This document shows positions 1 through 10,410 of a stretch of DNA of 64,000 nucleotides, piece by piece (the stretch's first letter is position 1; every line of letters starts with the position of its first letter). The translations under genes were made by a program, and so were the position numbers. This DNA comes from Symsagittifera roscoffensis. Lineage: Eukaryota; Xenacoelomorpha; Acoela; Convolutidae. The notes beneath the pieces were generated by a model that made no database searches, was not told where the DNA came from, and worked only from the letters and a program-made list of their open reading frames with translations. The stretch is from assembly GCF_963678635.1 (NCBI RefSeq), contig NC_087068.1, positions 43,177,649 to 43,241,648 on the forward strand, in the 5' to 3' direction.

Positions 1-93
1 TGGATTAGTTCCGAGTGTTATTCAGCCACCGAACCGCCACCGAATGGCGGTTCGGTGAGGGGTGGCGGTTTGATAAAATGGATTTGTTACGAG

Positions 94-605
94 CAATTTT
101 GTTTTTGTAGCCGCGAATTACGGACTTCTGCCAGTTCTCCATTCTCTGTGGTCTTAACCATGTGTCTATAAAACTAACAAAAACTAGTGAAAAAAATTAT
201 AGTTTTACTGGAATAGTTATTTATTTTTCTTTTGCGAAAGTTTTTTGGTGGTCCTTGTTTTGTTTTCTCATCCTGCCTTTTTTGAGTTTTGCAGACTAAA
301 CTGCGGTGAGGGGTGGCGGTTCGATGGGTCAAATTAGGATGGTTGAATTGATAATTGGATAAAATTATCAATCCGCCACCGAACCGCATCGAACCGTCAC
401 CCCTCACCCCAGTTTAGTCAGCAAAACCCAAAAAAGGCAGGATGAGAAAATAAAACAAGCACACCAAAAAAAATTCGCAAAAGAAAAATAAATAACTATT
501 CCAGTAAAACTATAATTTTTTTCACTAGTTTTTGTTAGTTTTAAGACCACAGAGAATTGAGAACTGGCAGAAGTCCGTAATTCGCGGCTAGAAAAACAAA
601 ATTGC
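94..605. repeat. Large fold-back (inverted repeat) element
   Basis: The left arm (about 94-326) is repeated in reverse complement at about 387-605, around a spacer of about 60 bp. The arms share the stretch running from the AATTTTG end through the GCCGCGAATTACGG and ACTTCTGCCAGTTCTC blocks to GGTGAGGGGTGGCGGTTCGATG, with only scattered mismatches and small indels. The GAGGGGTGGCGGTT block also occurs at about 55-70, outside the left arm. A transcript would form a very long hairpin. No coding sequence is recognised here; open frames on the minus strand are by-products of the repeat. It looks like a fold-back transposon or an inverted duplication. Confidence 0.85.
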
Positions 606-2987
606 GAAGTCCTGGGAATCACTTCCAATCGCAGTTTGGTTGTTTTTTATGCCGATGCTTTTTTCTTGTTGTTCTGGTTGGCCCTGAAAAAGTTCTAGAG
701 TGAAAGAATTCATCACGAAGTATCTTATGAGCTGAGGTATGTCAACCTATCTAACTACTGAACTAACTAACTAAACTAAGTGTCACACTTACGAATTGAT
801 AATTGGATAAAATTGATTAGTTACGAGTATTAAGAAAGCTTGACAAATACTATAACCTTACAACAGATTTCAGAGAGTGGCAAGACTAATACATTCAGTG
901 TGGTTTACACGGGATTCCTGTCCCGACCTTGAACTGCCAGGTGACTCTCGTATTAAAAACACCAACACAATAGGTTACGGATAATTACAACCGTTTTTTG
1001 CGTATCATGTTCCCCCTTTTAAAATTTGGAATATCACTGATATAGAAAACTTAAAACACTATGATTGGAAGGAAGGTTTTCAAATATTCAAACAAGTTTC
1101 AGTTTGACTTTATCGATAGTTTCAAATTCACAAGCTTCAATTTTTGCTTATCCTCCTTTTTGACTAATACTTCGAATACTCTCCTTGTTTTTCTAGGAGA
1201 TGGAGTAGAAGATGAGAGGTGCTCTCTCGAAACAGCTAATGTGTTAGGCGGTGTTTTAGTTGTTGGAGAAGTTGGCTGGTTCTACGAAATTTTTTTCAAC
1301 TTATGTTTGATCGGGCTGCCAGATAATTGGGTCTGTTTCTTTGACCTTCCTGTTATCCTCAGGGTGTTAAAGCTGTGCCATCGTTAATGTTGTCTGTTTC
1401 AGAAGAAGGAGTCTTCGACTGAGGTTTCCGTGGCTTGGACACCTTCGTCTTACACTGTAGCTATAGCTGGCGCGGAGTTGAGAATTGGGTTGGAGTTACC
1501 CCTCCATACCTGGATTAGGATAACTTTAGATCGACTATTGCTCTCTTGAACGTCAATGACCTGTTTTCGAAAACGACGGTCTGTCCGACACTCAGGTTTT
1601 CACTTTCGTCTTGGGTGCCTCGGAAATTTTTCAGAGAATTATAGGAAGTTGAGCTGCTGGACGTACGAAGGTAGTTTTCAGCAGCAATTTCCCTGGTTGA
1701 GGGCGAAGTAGGGCGGAATAACCCTCCGAAGTCCTGTCGCTGTCCTGAACTCCAGGTATCTTGGTTATTTTCTGAGATGGCTGTTTAGAGGAACTCTGTT
1801 TGCCTGAAAGATAATTACTGTTAGAAAATTGCTTACTGTTTTTTTCTGGATAACTTTGCCCGATATTGTCGCACATGGGTTTTCCAAAACTTTGACTATT
1901 GTTCGTTGGAACGTCTGAATAATTCTTTGCCAGATCTCCTATCGAAACTTTTGCGAAACACTTCTACTTTTGAAGGTTCCGAGAGCAATTACTTATTATG
2001 ACTACTGTGGGCGTTCGATTTTGTCAGTCTCACTACGGCAGTTCCGAAATTCAAGGTTCCGGAAGTAAAGTTATTTCGGAGAGATGGTGCCAGAATCTGA
2101 TTTCTGTCCGTCAATGTCTCCAATGCTGCCCAGCCGAGGTCTTGCGTAAAGGAATTTTTTCAAGTCAAACACTCACTTGCCGACTTTGCCTGCTTTGCTA
2201 AATTTTGGTAGCAAAAGGTCCCTCATATCTCGTTGACACATCTGTGCTACTGTCTCTTTTCCTGACAATTTTCACCCTCGGTCGCTGTCACTGTTTTTTT
2301 TCTCCTTAGTTCGGCTCCGAGGAAACCTTTTTCTTGGTTTCTGTAAGCTAATTAACTGATAATTTAAGTTTTCGTATTTTATCGATCATTCAAAAATTGT
2401 TTTGCCAAACTGTAACTCGAATGGGGAAAAGTCATGTTTTTGATTTTAAAAAATTTTGAGTGCGGGTTCAATTCTCCTTAACCTCAGACATGCAAAAATA
2501 TCCTCGTATTTAAACTTCAGACGAGTTCTTCTTTCTTTGGACGTGAGTCTTTTTCCCCGTCTGGCTTTAGTGTTTTTCGTTGCTTCTTCACTCGCAAACG
2601 AAACCTCTGGAATGAGCTTCACCTCCTTCGAAAGCAGTTCAAAGCTATCATTTGTACATGACTCCTTTGAATTATTTGACATCTTATCTGAAATGGAGAG
2701 CTACTGGTTAGTTTTTGGATCGGTTGGTCTGATTGGATGAAATTTGACAGTTTTTTACGGTGACAGAGATTTGACAGAAATGATACGAAAGCTGGCCGCG
2801 AAATTGACAGTTTTCTTTCTCGGATCTGCTTTCGCTGAAAAAAAATGCTTATATCTGAGTATTTTGCAATTTTATATCTGATTGAATACAATTTCTGGCA
2901 CATAGTCGGTTGCCTCCTACCGACTGTGGATAATTTAATTCTGCGGAAGCTGATTAGTTAAAATCTTTAGTGAGTCTTTTCACGCCC
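606..2987. other. AT-rich stretch, no gene recognised
   Basis: Only short open frames are present on either strand, and none matches a family I recognise. The motif TTGATAATTGGATAAAAT at about 795-812 repeats one in the spacer of the upstream fold-back (about 344-361). The stretch may belong to the same decayed minus-strand retroelement seen at 5.1-5.7 kb, but nothing here proves it. Confidence 0.4.
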
Positions 2988-3187
2988 NNNNNNNNNNNNN
3001 NNNNNNNNNNNNNNNNNNNNNNNNNNNNNNNNNNNNNNNNNNNNNNNNNNNNNNNNNNNNNNNNNNNNNNNNNNNNNNNNNNNNNNNNNNNNNNNNNNNN
3101 NNNNNNNNNNNNNNNNNNNNNNNNNNNNNNNNNNNNNNNNNNNNNNNNNNNNNNNNNNNNNNNNNNNNNNNNNNNNNNNNNNNNNNN
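2988..3187. other. Assembly gap (200 N)
   Basis: Exactly 200 unknown bases, the same length as the gap at 57732. The size is therefore probably a placeholder, not a measured distance. Confidence 0.98.
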
Positions 3188-5103
3188 CCTCGAAAAATTT
3201 TCCGAAAGGTAGAGAGTTTAGGACAACACGGCCCTAAATTATGACCTAACTATAGTTTTCACCCAGAGGGGCGACCCTCGGTCGGAAGTGCAATAGAACC
3301 TTAAAATTTTCGCATCGCCAGAAGTAATATTAAAAAAATGAAAACTTTTTTGACGTTAACTACGGTATGTAGGGAGGGTAGATTAGTCGCTAGAGCACTA
3401 ATATCAATACAATTAAAAAACTAATTGAGAACTAACAGTTTGCACCAAAATTCACGATTTATACCGAGATAAATGCTATGGAGATAATGATTGCACTGGA
3501 AAACTAATGAAAGTGTGAATGCCCGATGGGCGTATCACTGTTTGTTTTCAGGCTCTTGTCTGGAGTTGCTTAAAATGAGTCCCGGGCAGTTTTCTTATGG
3601 GTAGCCCAAGGTCTCATCTCGTCTAGGGTCATGGTTGGTCCTAGCAGGTCCATTGCCTCGATTCGGGCCCTAGGCCTTTTCTGTAAACTTTGAGTTAATT
3701 TTGACGTTTTTGAGGATGTTGCCGGGGAGTTTATGCTAAAGGTTTTCAATTTTCCGACAATCACTTCTGAATCTGATTTGGAGTTGTCCTGCGTCGAGTG
3801 AATCAGTGCTGAAGAGTTTGGGATAACAAAGTCCATACAATGGACGGCTGAATTCTCAATTTCAACAGTCAGAGCTTGCAGTGGATGAGGTTTTTGGGCA
3901 AGTTGAATATTGTTATCCTGGCTTATCATCGGATTCCACGAACAAGTTCGTGAACACCATCTCACCTAGTAGAGAAAGCAGTTGTCGATTTTTTTTATGG
4001 TCTAGTGTTCGTTTTTCTTTCAGTCCTTCCTGACAAATGGGTACTTGACGAACACTTTATACAATTCGTTTCTATCGGAGGTGGTTCATTGAGGGATGAC
4101 CCGCTGGTCGAGATCGATTACTTAACCTCTATAATAGGGATTGATTTAAAAAAAATTGTTAGGTTCTTTTTTTTCCTGAGATGCTGGTGATGTTTCTTTT
4201 TCTTCTGGACTTTACAAAAAAAAACAAGTGGTGGGATCTGGCATGTTTCTAACAATGGTGTTGGTGTGCCCTGCATTTCACTTGGGTTTTTTTTTTTTGG
4301 CTTTTGTTCTCCTTGGCTCCAGCTGGTAATTTTGGCAGTTTCCAATTTAGAATTTTTTTGCGGGCTAGGAGTGTTTGGCGGTTCGGTGCGATTCGGTTCA
4401 TCGTAATGTCTGCCTGTAGGTTCTTTAATATAACCAGATCGCTCTCATTGTCTGCCAATATTTTTGTTGACACATATCAATAATCTCCTGGGGTGTGTCA
4501 AATTCCTACAAGCTTTGGAATGGTCTGGGACAACACGATGTATTACTGTTGTTTTCTGCCCCTATCGCATCACGCAATCAATTCCTCTGATCGTCTACTT
4601 CCTGTAATAGCGCTTCTTTTGAGCGATAAATTGCCGTGTAATTTTTTAGGAGTTGAATGTTTTCAAGCGGACTTGTTCTGTTCAATTTCTTAGGCTTTTT
4701 TCTTAGCTAAATCAGGTCTACGGATTTTTTTGCTACTCTAAAGAGAAAAAGTGTGGTCTGATTCCTTTACACTTTCTTTTTTCAAACTCTCTATAGTAAA
4801 CTTCATCTTTTTTTCTTTTCTTGAATTTTTCTAAATATAAGGTGGTTACCTGACACAGCGTTCGAGATGGGATTTGAAACTCCTAAAGTTTTTCGCTTTT
4901 CGGTGCGGGGAAGGATTTCGACAGTGGATCTGGAGCTAGTCGGTTAATAACTTGTCGCGTTGGCAACATCCTCCGAAATTGAAAAGTTGTCGTCCAGGTT
5001 TTTGTCTTCAATTTGGTCCGGGGTATCCTTGTCATGTTGCTTTTTGCGGCACATTAATTTATTTTATTTGAGTTTATTTAACAGGGCTTTGCTCCTGTTT
5101 AAT
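3188..5103. other. AT-rich stretch with one unassigned minus-strand ORF
   Basis: The longest open frame is minus-strand 3965-3570 (131 codons). It is polar, Ser/Thr/Lys rich and has no motif I recognise. A second minus-strand frame, 4473-4249 (74 codons), is Lys-rich at its end. Both lie downstream, in transcription sense, of the integrase fragment at 5.1-5.3 kb, so they may be the tail of that decayed element. An open frame of this length is also close to what chance gives in a window this large. Confidence 0.3.
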
Positions 5104-5349
5104 TTATTTGAATGTAAATGTTTTACTAGATTGTGTAACATTGTGTTTGCTTTTCATTCGAAAAAAAGCTTCGAAAGGCGAGAATTTGAGTGATTGTTGA
5201 CTTACCGTTCTTAGGTAGTTGATGATTTTCAGTAACGGTCTTTGAAGAAGACATTTTGCTTTTTCTTGAGCTAGTACCATCAGTCTTAGTCGATCTTCGA
5301 TTGTTCTAGTTACTTGTTCGACTAGGCCTGTCCCTCTGTGATCTCCCAT
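5104..5349 (-). pseudogene. Ty3/Gypsy-type integrase fragment
   Basis: This 81-codon minus-strand frame contains GDHRGTGLVEQVTRTIEDRL near its start and LKFSPFEAFFRMK towards its end. These resemble the DH-R-TGLVER--QT-KRRL and K-SPFE--FGRK blocks found around and after the catalytic Glu of integrase in many invertebrate Ty3/Gypsy polyproteins (family knowledge from memory). The Glu of the VE(R/Q) block is present. The two Asp residues, the zinc-binding head and a chromatin-binding tail were not found in frame, so this is a remnant. It is on the opposite strand from the provirus at 7.3 kb and far more decayed, so it is a separate, older element. Confidence 0.55.
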
Positions 5350-5532
5350 TGCGAAAAATATAATTGGGCATATATGTGTTTATTTTTTGGTCTTGATAAA
5401 ATTCAATTCTTTCGTTTGAACTAAATCCCGAATCTTGGCCCAACCGTTACATTTTGAGATGAGCATTTCCCTTATCTTATAGCCAGTCTTTCTGCATCCA
5501 AAACTCTTCAAATGACTGTAACTTTTTTTTTC

Positions 5533-5700
5533 AATGGTCCTTTGAGCAACCAACGGAAGCAATTAAAAAGTCATCAAGATTGCAATGTGTGTTGGGTAGT
5601 ATTTTAGTATTTGGTGAAGTTCGTTCAGCATATCTCCAAGACACCAAAATCCGGTTTTAGACATGTAATAACCTGTTATATCGCCTTCAACTATGTTGAA
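5533..5700 (-). pseudogene. Reverse-transcriptase fragment of an old LTR element
   Basis: Read on the minus strand, 5581-5533 encodes NLDDFLIASVGCSKDH and then a stop. This is the shape of the RT catalytic box ((Y/F)LDD-(I/V/F)-L-I-(A/Y)-S followed by a His), with Asn in place of the usual aromatic residue. Just upstream, in another frame, is a stretch ending GDMLNELHQIL, at the position of the helix before that box. Stops and frame changes break the region. With the integrase piece only about 200 bp downstream, RNase H appears to be deleted. Confidence 0.45.
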
Positions 5701-7294
5701 ATGACATTGGTTACTGGCTTTTCTGATAATGTTTGACTGTATACGTGTTTTAGGTTTTTTTAAAAAAGAACCGGATTATATTTTTTTATGGCCGCTAATC
5801 GTCAGCGATACATTATCGATCAACTCAAATAGGTTAGGCAATTGTCAATTTTTCCAAAAAACATAATTACTTCACACATTGGAGCTTGGGGTCAACTTGA
5901 TTGAACAATCCCTTTGCCGTTATGACAATCTGAGCTGAGAGTTTTCGACTAATCTGGATAGTTTTCTAAATCACCATCCTGAAGTAGTTAATGATACTGT
6001 AATTTAAACTCACTATATAGTGGCGTTTCACGGGTTGTGACTGTACAAAACTCCGACTCAAGTTTGATTTCGTTAATCTGTTTCCCAACTAGGTTCTCCT
6101 TCGTGCTCGACTGTAGTGTCAATTTTGTGGGTGATGTCTGGTGTTGTGAAACCCTAATTCCCAAGTAGGGCAGATTGTCGTTTTCAATCTAATTTTGTTT
6201 CTGTGCCTTCCGTAAAAAACAGTTTACGATTTTAAGCATCCTAATTTTTCGAGTAGGTTCTCACTACTACTTTTCCGATGAAATTGATGGCACTTCCAAA
6301 TCCTTAGTAAAACTTCTAGGTGAATTTGTCTGTGGTTTTTAAATACTGATTTTTCATTTCTCCAGGAGTAAGTCATTTTTAGAGAAAGATACCAGAGTAG
6401 CTGAGTCTATTTGGACTTCAGTTTAGTCAAGCCTTTCAGGTGGGTTGGGTTAGTCAAGCCTTTCGCCGCATTTGGTGTAATTTCTCTGGCTGGGCATGAG
6501 GTGAGATGACCTTCCTTGAACTGTTGGCTAGAATTTTGACATATTTCACTCTCTACAATGATCAATGTTGAATCGCTTTTGCTGGATTTGATTTTTGTGC
6601 AAAACTATTTACAGGACATTTTACTTATTGCTGGTGAATTGTTGTGCCTTTTCATGATCTAGGACATAAACTAGCAACATCTCAGACACTCAAGGAACAA
6701 CTTCTTTTTGGATCTCGACACTTCTCAAGTTCGTGATGAAAATATCCTTTACTAGTTCAACTTTCAGCTCTTTTGATTTACAATTTCTGACAATTCTGAT
6801 AAGACTGCGAGAAAAAATTCCAGTGACTCATGAACGCTTGATCTGCGGTTCAACAATTTATACCGTTCCTACGTTAGCTTTTTAGTTGCAGTGAAGATAG
6901 TTTTCAATAGAACTCTGCAAACTTGCTGTCTAAATTCCATTTCCAGGGGGTTTTGTGGGCGAAGCATTTCTGACCTTTTTTGCCTAGAGAACGGTACAGG
7001 TGAGTCTTCAGTTTTTTTGTCTGTGTCTAAGATTTGTAAGCTGTTGTTTTTTGCATTTTATTCGGCTTTCCGTCTTCACACTTCCACGGTATATGCCAAA
7101 ATGGCTTGTATGTTTCTTTCTTCTCTTGCCACCCCATGGGCTTGGTCCTCGGTCGCATTCAAAGGTTCTTGAATCTGATTATTTAATTTTTGTCTGACTG
7201 GTGGGGTTCTTTCATTTCCAAACAAGCCCATGCGATTCAAATTTGTTTTTTTTTGTAACGTTTTATAAATAAGCTCTGTAACTAGAATCGCTTG
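5701..7294. other. AT-rich stretch, no gene recognised
   Basis: No domain is recognised on either strand. The minus-strand frame 7321-7076 (81 codons) overlaps the edge of the 5' LTR and includes host DNA; it may be more of the decayed minus-strand retroelement, but has no diagnostic motif. Confidence 0.35.
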
Positions 7295-7299
7295 GAAAC
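7295..7299. repeat. 5-bp target-site duplication (left copy)
   Basis: GAAAC directly precedes the 5' LTR and is repeated at 18178-18182 directly after the 3' LTR. Five bases is a usual Ty3/Gypsy duplication length, and it fixes both ends of the provirus. Confidence 0.85.
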
Positions 7300-8246
7300 T
7301 GTAGAATCGTAATTCTAACAAATTTTCGACTTACCGACCGTGTATTTTATCCTAAAATGATAGGGAAAATATTAGTAAATTTGGTTCAAATTCGGGTTAT
7401 GGTTAGTTTATTGGGATCGTATGACTTTGTTGCTTGGGTCAAGATTTGACACCGAAGTCAGTTGGTATTTAAGTAAGTAGCGAGGGGCGGATTTAACTGA
7501 TAAGAATCATACGACTTCGGTTACTTACCCGATTTACGATGCCAACCGCAGGGGGATGTATTTACGAAACGTGAACAAGTCGATAAAAACCCCGGACTTG
7601 GGACCCGTCAGCTTTGACAGGGGGAGTAGGTAAAAGGGAAAACCATAGGGGGCGGTTGTGCTTAAGGGGATGACAACACCGATATGAAGTGGCGTGACTT
7701 TAGCAAAAACGGAGCGCAAATAGAGATAAGAAGTGGAGGTTAGAGAGCAAATTTTAGGAGAAAGAGTTAACGAGCGGAAGATTCAGTAGGTCCCAGTTGT
7801 GGTCGCTATCTGAACTCAACAGTTAGTTGTTTCACAGCGAGTGAAGTAAGAACGCAAGTCGAAGTGCCTTGTGGAATATTAGTTATAGCAGAAGCTAGCA
7901 CAAGTCAGAGAGCTTAGTCGACAGGTGTACTGACCGAGTACGCAGAAGAAATTGTTAAGCGTGTACAGATCGCAAACCATTCTGTTGTATATTATTAAAT
8001 TATACGCTGGCCGAACTATTAGGCCCTTTGTTTTCATTCAGACTTATATATATATTGAATTCAAGCGAGATATAGCGAGCAAGAGCATCACTGACCAAGG
8101 GGGAGCAATAGAATACAGTAGAGGACAACTCACCACTAAAATAACCCTTTCGGGATTGTCGTTAATACCGAGCCTTAGTGCCCCTGCTTTAGCACGGTAA
8201 AAGGGATAGCTTCGCAAGACCGTGTGTGGAAATCCTAAAGACGACA
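7300..8246 (+). repeat. 5' long terminal repeat
   Basis: 947 bp, starting TGTAGAATCG and ending GACGACA (TG...CA ends). It matches 17232-18177 almost perfectly. Differences seen: a missing G and an A/G change within the first 21 bp, two substitutions about 60-70 bp in, a TA-repeat length difference near 8048, and T versus C near 8225. The LTR should hold the promoter and polyadenylation site. A TATATATATA tract lies at about 8045-8055, but I cannot assign the transcription start. Confidence 0.95.
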
Positions 8247-8247
8247 T

Positions 8248-8265
8248 TGGCGCTCCTGGGTGGGC
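8248..8265 (+). other. Primer-binding site, probably for tRNA-Asn
   Basis: TGGCGCTCCTGGGTGGGC starts two bases after the 5' LTR, the standard place and spacing. Its complement ends in GCG-CCA preceded by CCCACCCAGGA. That fits a tRNA 3' end with discriminator G and a CCACC T-stem, most like animal tRNA-Asn(GUU) (from memory). The presence of the site is well supported; the tRNA identity is inferred. Confidence 0.7.
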
Positions 8266-8307
8266 ATTGTCCTAGACTGAAGTTGCAAACGAACGAACAA
8301 CCATCCC

Positions 8308-8313
8308 GTGAGC
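8308..8313 (+). promoter_or_regulatory. Candidate 5' splice site for subgenomic env RNA
   Basis: CCC|GTGAGC lies 13 bases before the gag ATG at 8321. A GTGAGC donor in the leader just before gag is where retroviruses and errantiviruses splice to make env mRNA. It pairs logically with the strong acceptor at 13865. Confidence 0.45.
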
Positions 8314-8320
8314 AAACACG

Positions 8321-9427
8321 ATGATGAACGACAACAATAGAGCTGCATTGGCAGAGGAGGCTGCTGTGGCGGCAGCGAATGCTTTGGACAGGCAGCAAGG
8401 AGTCTTTGGCTTTGGCACCATTCGCCTCGATCGGTTTCCCTCCAGTAGCTATCAAAACTGGGCCGACTGGAGGAAGCATTTCGCCTGGGTTGCGGATGCT
8501 AACAGATGGGAAGATGAACAGGCTCGGATGGTGTTGCCTACGTGTCTGACAGGATGGGCTCTGGATGAATTTACCAGCATGCCAGCCCACTTCAGAGAGG
8601 AGGAAGACGGTTTCCCAGCGCCAACACTTGCACGGATGCTGGCCGAACTAGACCAGCGTATGATGCCCTTCTAAACTCAAGCAGCGGCTAGGGCGGAGTT
8701 CAAAAGTCTGATGCAAGGAGACAAGGAGGGTTTGAGGAAATTCTCTCGGCGAATCCGATCACTTGGAGATGTTGCTAATGGAAATGTGGGAGCTCAAGCT
8801 CGAGACGATATGAACCGAGAACAGTTAATAGACGGGCTATTTGACGTGGACCTTCAAGACCTACTTCTGCGAAAAGATCTTGGAAGCCTAACGCAAGCAG
8901 TTGCCCGCGCCCAAGCCTTGGATCTTGTGAATAAAACGTCCAGGGCCAGGAACCGGAGAAAGATGCACCTTGCGAGGGTTGCCGAAAATGTCCCAGAGCC
9001 GGGTGCTGAGGCTGGTCGGAGTGTAGGCGGACAGATCCCTCGAAACCAACCCGTGGGAGCTAGTCAGGGACGTCAGCAGGCGAGCAATGACCCCCGCATC
9101 GACCAGCTGGTGAGTGTCCAGAATCATCTGTTAGCTCAGATGCAGAACATGACGGCCATGATGGGTAGGTTTGTTAATTCTATCATCCCCGTTCCCCGAC
9201 CGGAAAACTTACCGCGGTCGGAACCTTCCCAACGACCCCGACAACTATACGAACCCCAACCCGGCGAGAATAGATCGAACTTATCTCCTGGCCTTGGAGG
9301 TCGTTACGGAATGAAAAACCAGATACCCCGTGGGAACTGTTTTGGCTGCGGCCAGCCGGGTCATTTTGCGAAGGAGTGCCCCCAGAAGAATTCGGATCAT
9401 TTAAACTACCAAGGGCCGGGGCATTGA
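8321..9427 (+). pseudogene. gag: gag (capsid/nucleocapsid), interrupted by one stop
   Basis: Structural polyprotein of the provirus, about 368 codons, starting at the first of two tandem ATGs (8321). The N-terminal half carries the usual Ty3/Gypsy capsid pattern (W-DWRKHF, then a hydrophobic-rich region with a LTGWALDEF block). The C-terminal part is Arg/Pro/Gln-rich and ends in a CCHC zinc knuckle (CFGCGQPGHFAKEC) about 24 codons before the TGA. A single in-frame TAA at 8672-8674 (codon 118) breaks the frame, which reopens at once and continues as normal gag, so this is a point lesion or assembly error, not two genes. The normal stop is 9425-9427. Confidence 0.9.
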
Positions 9428-9456
9428 ATATGCATCAGGGAAGTTTTGTCCCGGCC
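9400..9456 (+). promoter_or_regulatory. Programmed -1 ribosomal frameshift signal (gag to pro-pol)
   Basis: The slippery heptamer T TTA AAC lies at 9400-9406, exactly in register with the gag codons. After a 7-nt spacer comes a stem-loop: GGCCGGG (9414-9420) pairs with CCCGGCC (9450-9456), seven G:C pairs with a 29-nt loop. The gag stop is 19 nt downstream of the heptamer, inside the loop. Slipping back one base enters a frame that stays open past the gag stop. Heptamer, spacing and structure all match the canonical pattern. Confidence 0.8.
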
Positions 9457-9907
9457 GAGATAAAGAATCAACAGCGAGTAAATCACCCATCCCCCACTTC
9501 CATCCCCTCTATGTAGGCGAGCCCTCAACCCTAAACAACTCACGAGTATCCAGTGTCAGACAGAGAGTTCCTTGGAATTTGTGAGTGTTTGCCGAGTGCC
9601 CGAAGCACCATTCGGGCTAATAGCGGAAGCGATTTTTGGCGGGCGACCGGTAAAAGCACTAGTGGATACGGGAGCTACGATCAACCTAATACGAAGCGAG
9701 GTGTACCATAATTTGACTACAGCCCCACCGTTACGGCCCTACAAAGGGACACTAGAAACAGCAGATGGAAGGCAAGTGGGAGTCGAGGGATGGGTGACGG
9801 CTAATTTGGAGCTAGGGTCAATCGACGATGAGGTCGAAGCCCTGGTGGTGCCTGAGCTGAAAGCGGAAATGATCATAGGACTTCGGTCTTTAAAGGAGCA
9901 TGAATGA
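9407..9907 (+). pseudogene. pro: Protease region of pol, frame-broken
   Basis: Retroviral-type aspartic protease that cleaves the Gag and Pol polyproteins. The active-site block LVDTGATINLI is at about 9659-9691, and MIIGLRSL near the end (about 9871) is the conserved C-terminal hydrophobic-Gly block. The N-terminal part reads in the frame entered by -1 slippage from gag (to a TAG at 9514), then in a second frame (about 9483-9570), then in the protease frame itself. That implies two single-base deletions within about 100 bp. A TGA at 9905 then interrupts the frame, which reopens immediately. Confidence 0.85.
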
Positions 9908-10410
9908 TCGTTAGATTTCCAGTGTGACAACCTCTGGACGGGACGGAAAGAGGGATCTATAGTTCCCCTGCAATATGAAATATTGAAGGTGACCTCATAC
10001 CCTAAACACCCGCCAGAGGACGATAATTACTGGGACGTGAACTTGTCGCATAGTACACCCTTAACCGAACCAAACGCCCCTCTTGGTGGGTCAAACGTTG
10101 AGTCATCATATGCAATGGGGGATGTTGTAGAGGGCGAGGCCCCCGTCAGTCAGGACCACGAGGTGCAGGGAAGGCAAGAGGAAGGGTCAATGGACTTTCA
10201 AGTACAGGCTAAACGACATCTAGATGAAGATATAGAGAAGATTCTAGAACTAGCAGCTCCCGAGGTGACAGGAACGGAGAGGGACCGGCTGAAACAGTTG
10301 ATCAGTACTTATAGAGATGTGTTCTCTTTGACAGATGCCGAACTTGGCCAAACTAAATTGGTGATACATCGGATTGATACTGGAGACTCGGCCCCTATCA
10401 AGATCCCCCC
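9908..10410 (+). pseudogene. Pol linker between protease and reverse transcriptase
   Basis: Open in the same frame as the protease after the TGA at 9905 and running to 10456. The sequence is acidic and low in complexity until about 10245. It then shows the familiar RT lead-in (a run like RDRLKQLISTYRDVFSLTDAELG and H-IDTGD-APIK), where the template-proximal part of Ty3/Gypsy RT begins. The frame changes by one base at the C6 run 10405-10410, after which RT continues in another frame. Confidence 0.75.

Noticed and set aside
174-628. Two minus-strand ORFs of about 75 codons
   Set aside because: They arise from the two arms of the fold-back repeat and share its sequence; nothing supports a protein.
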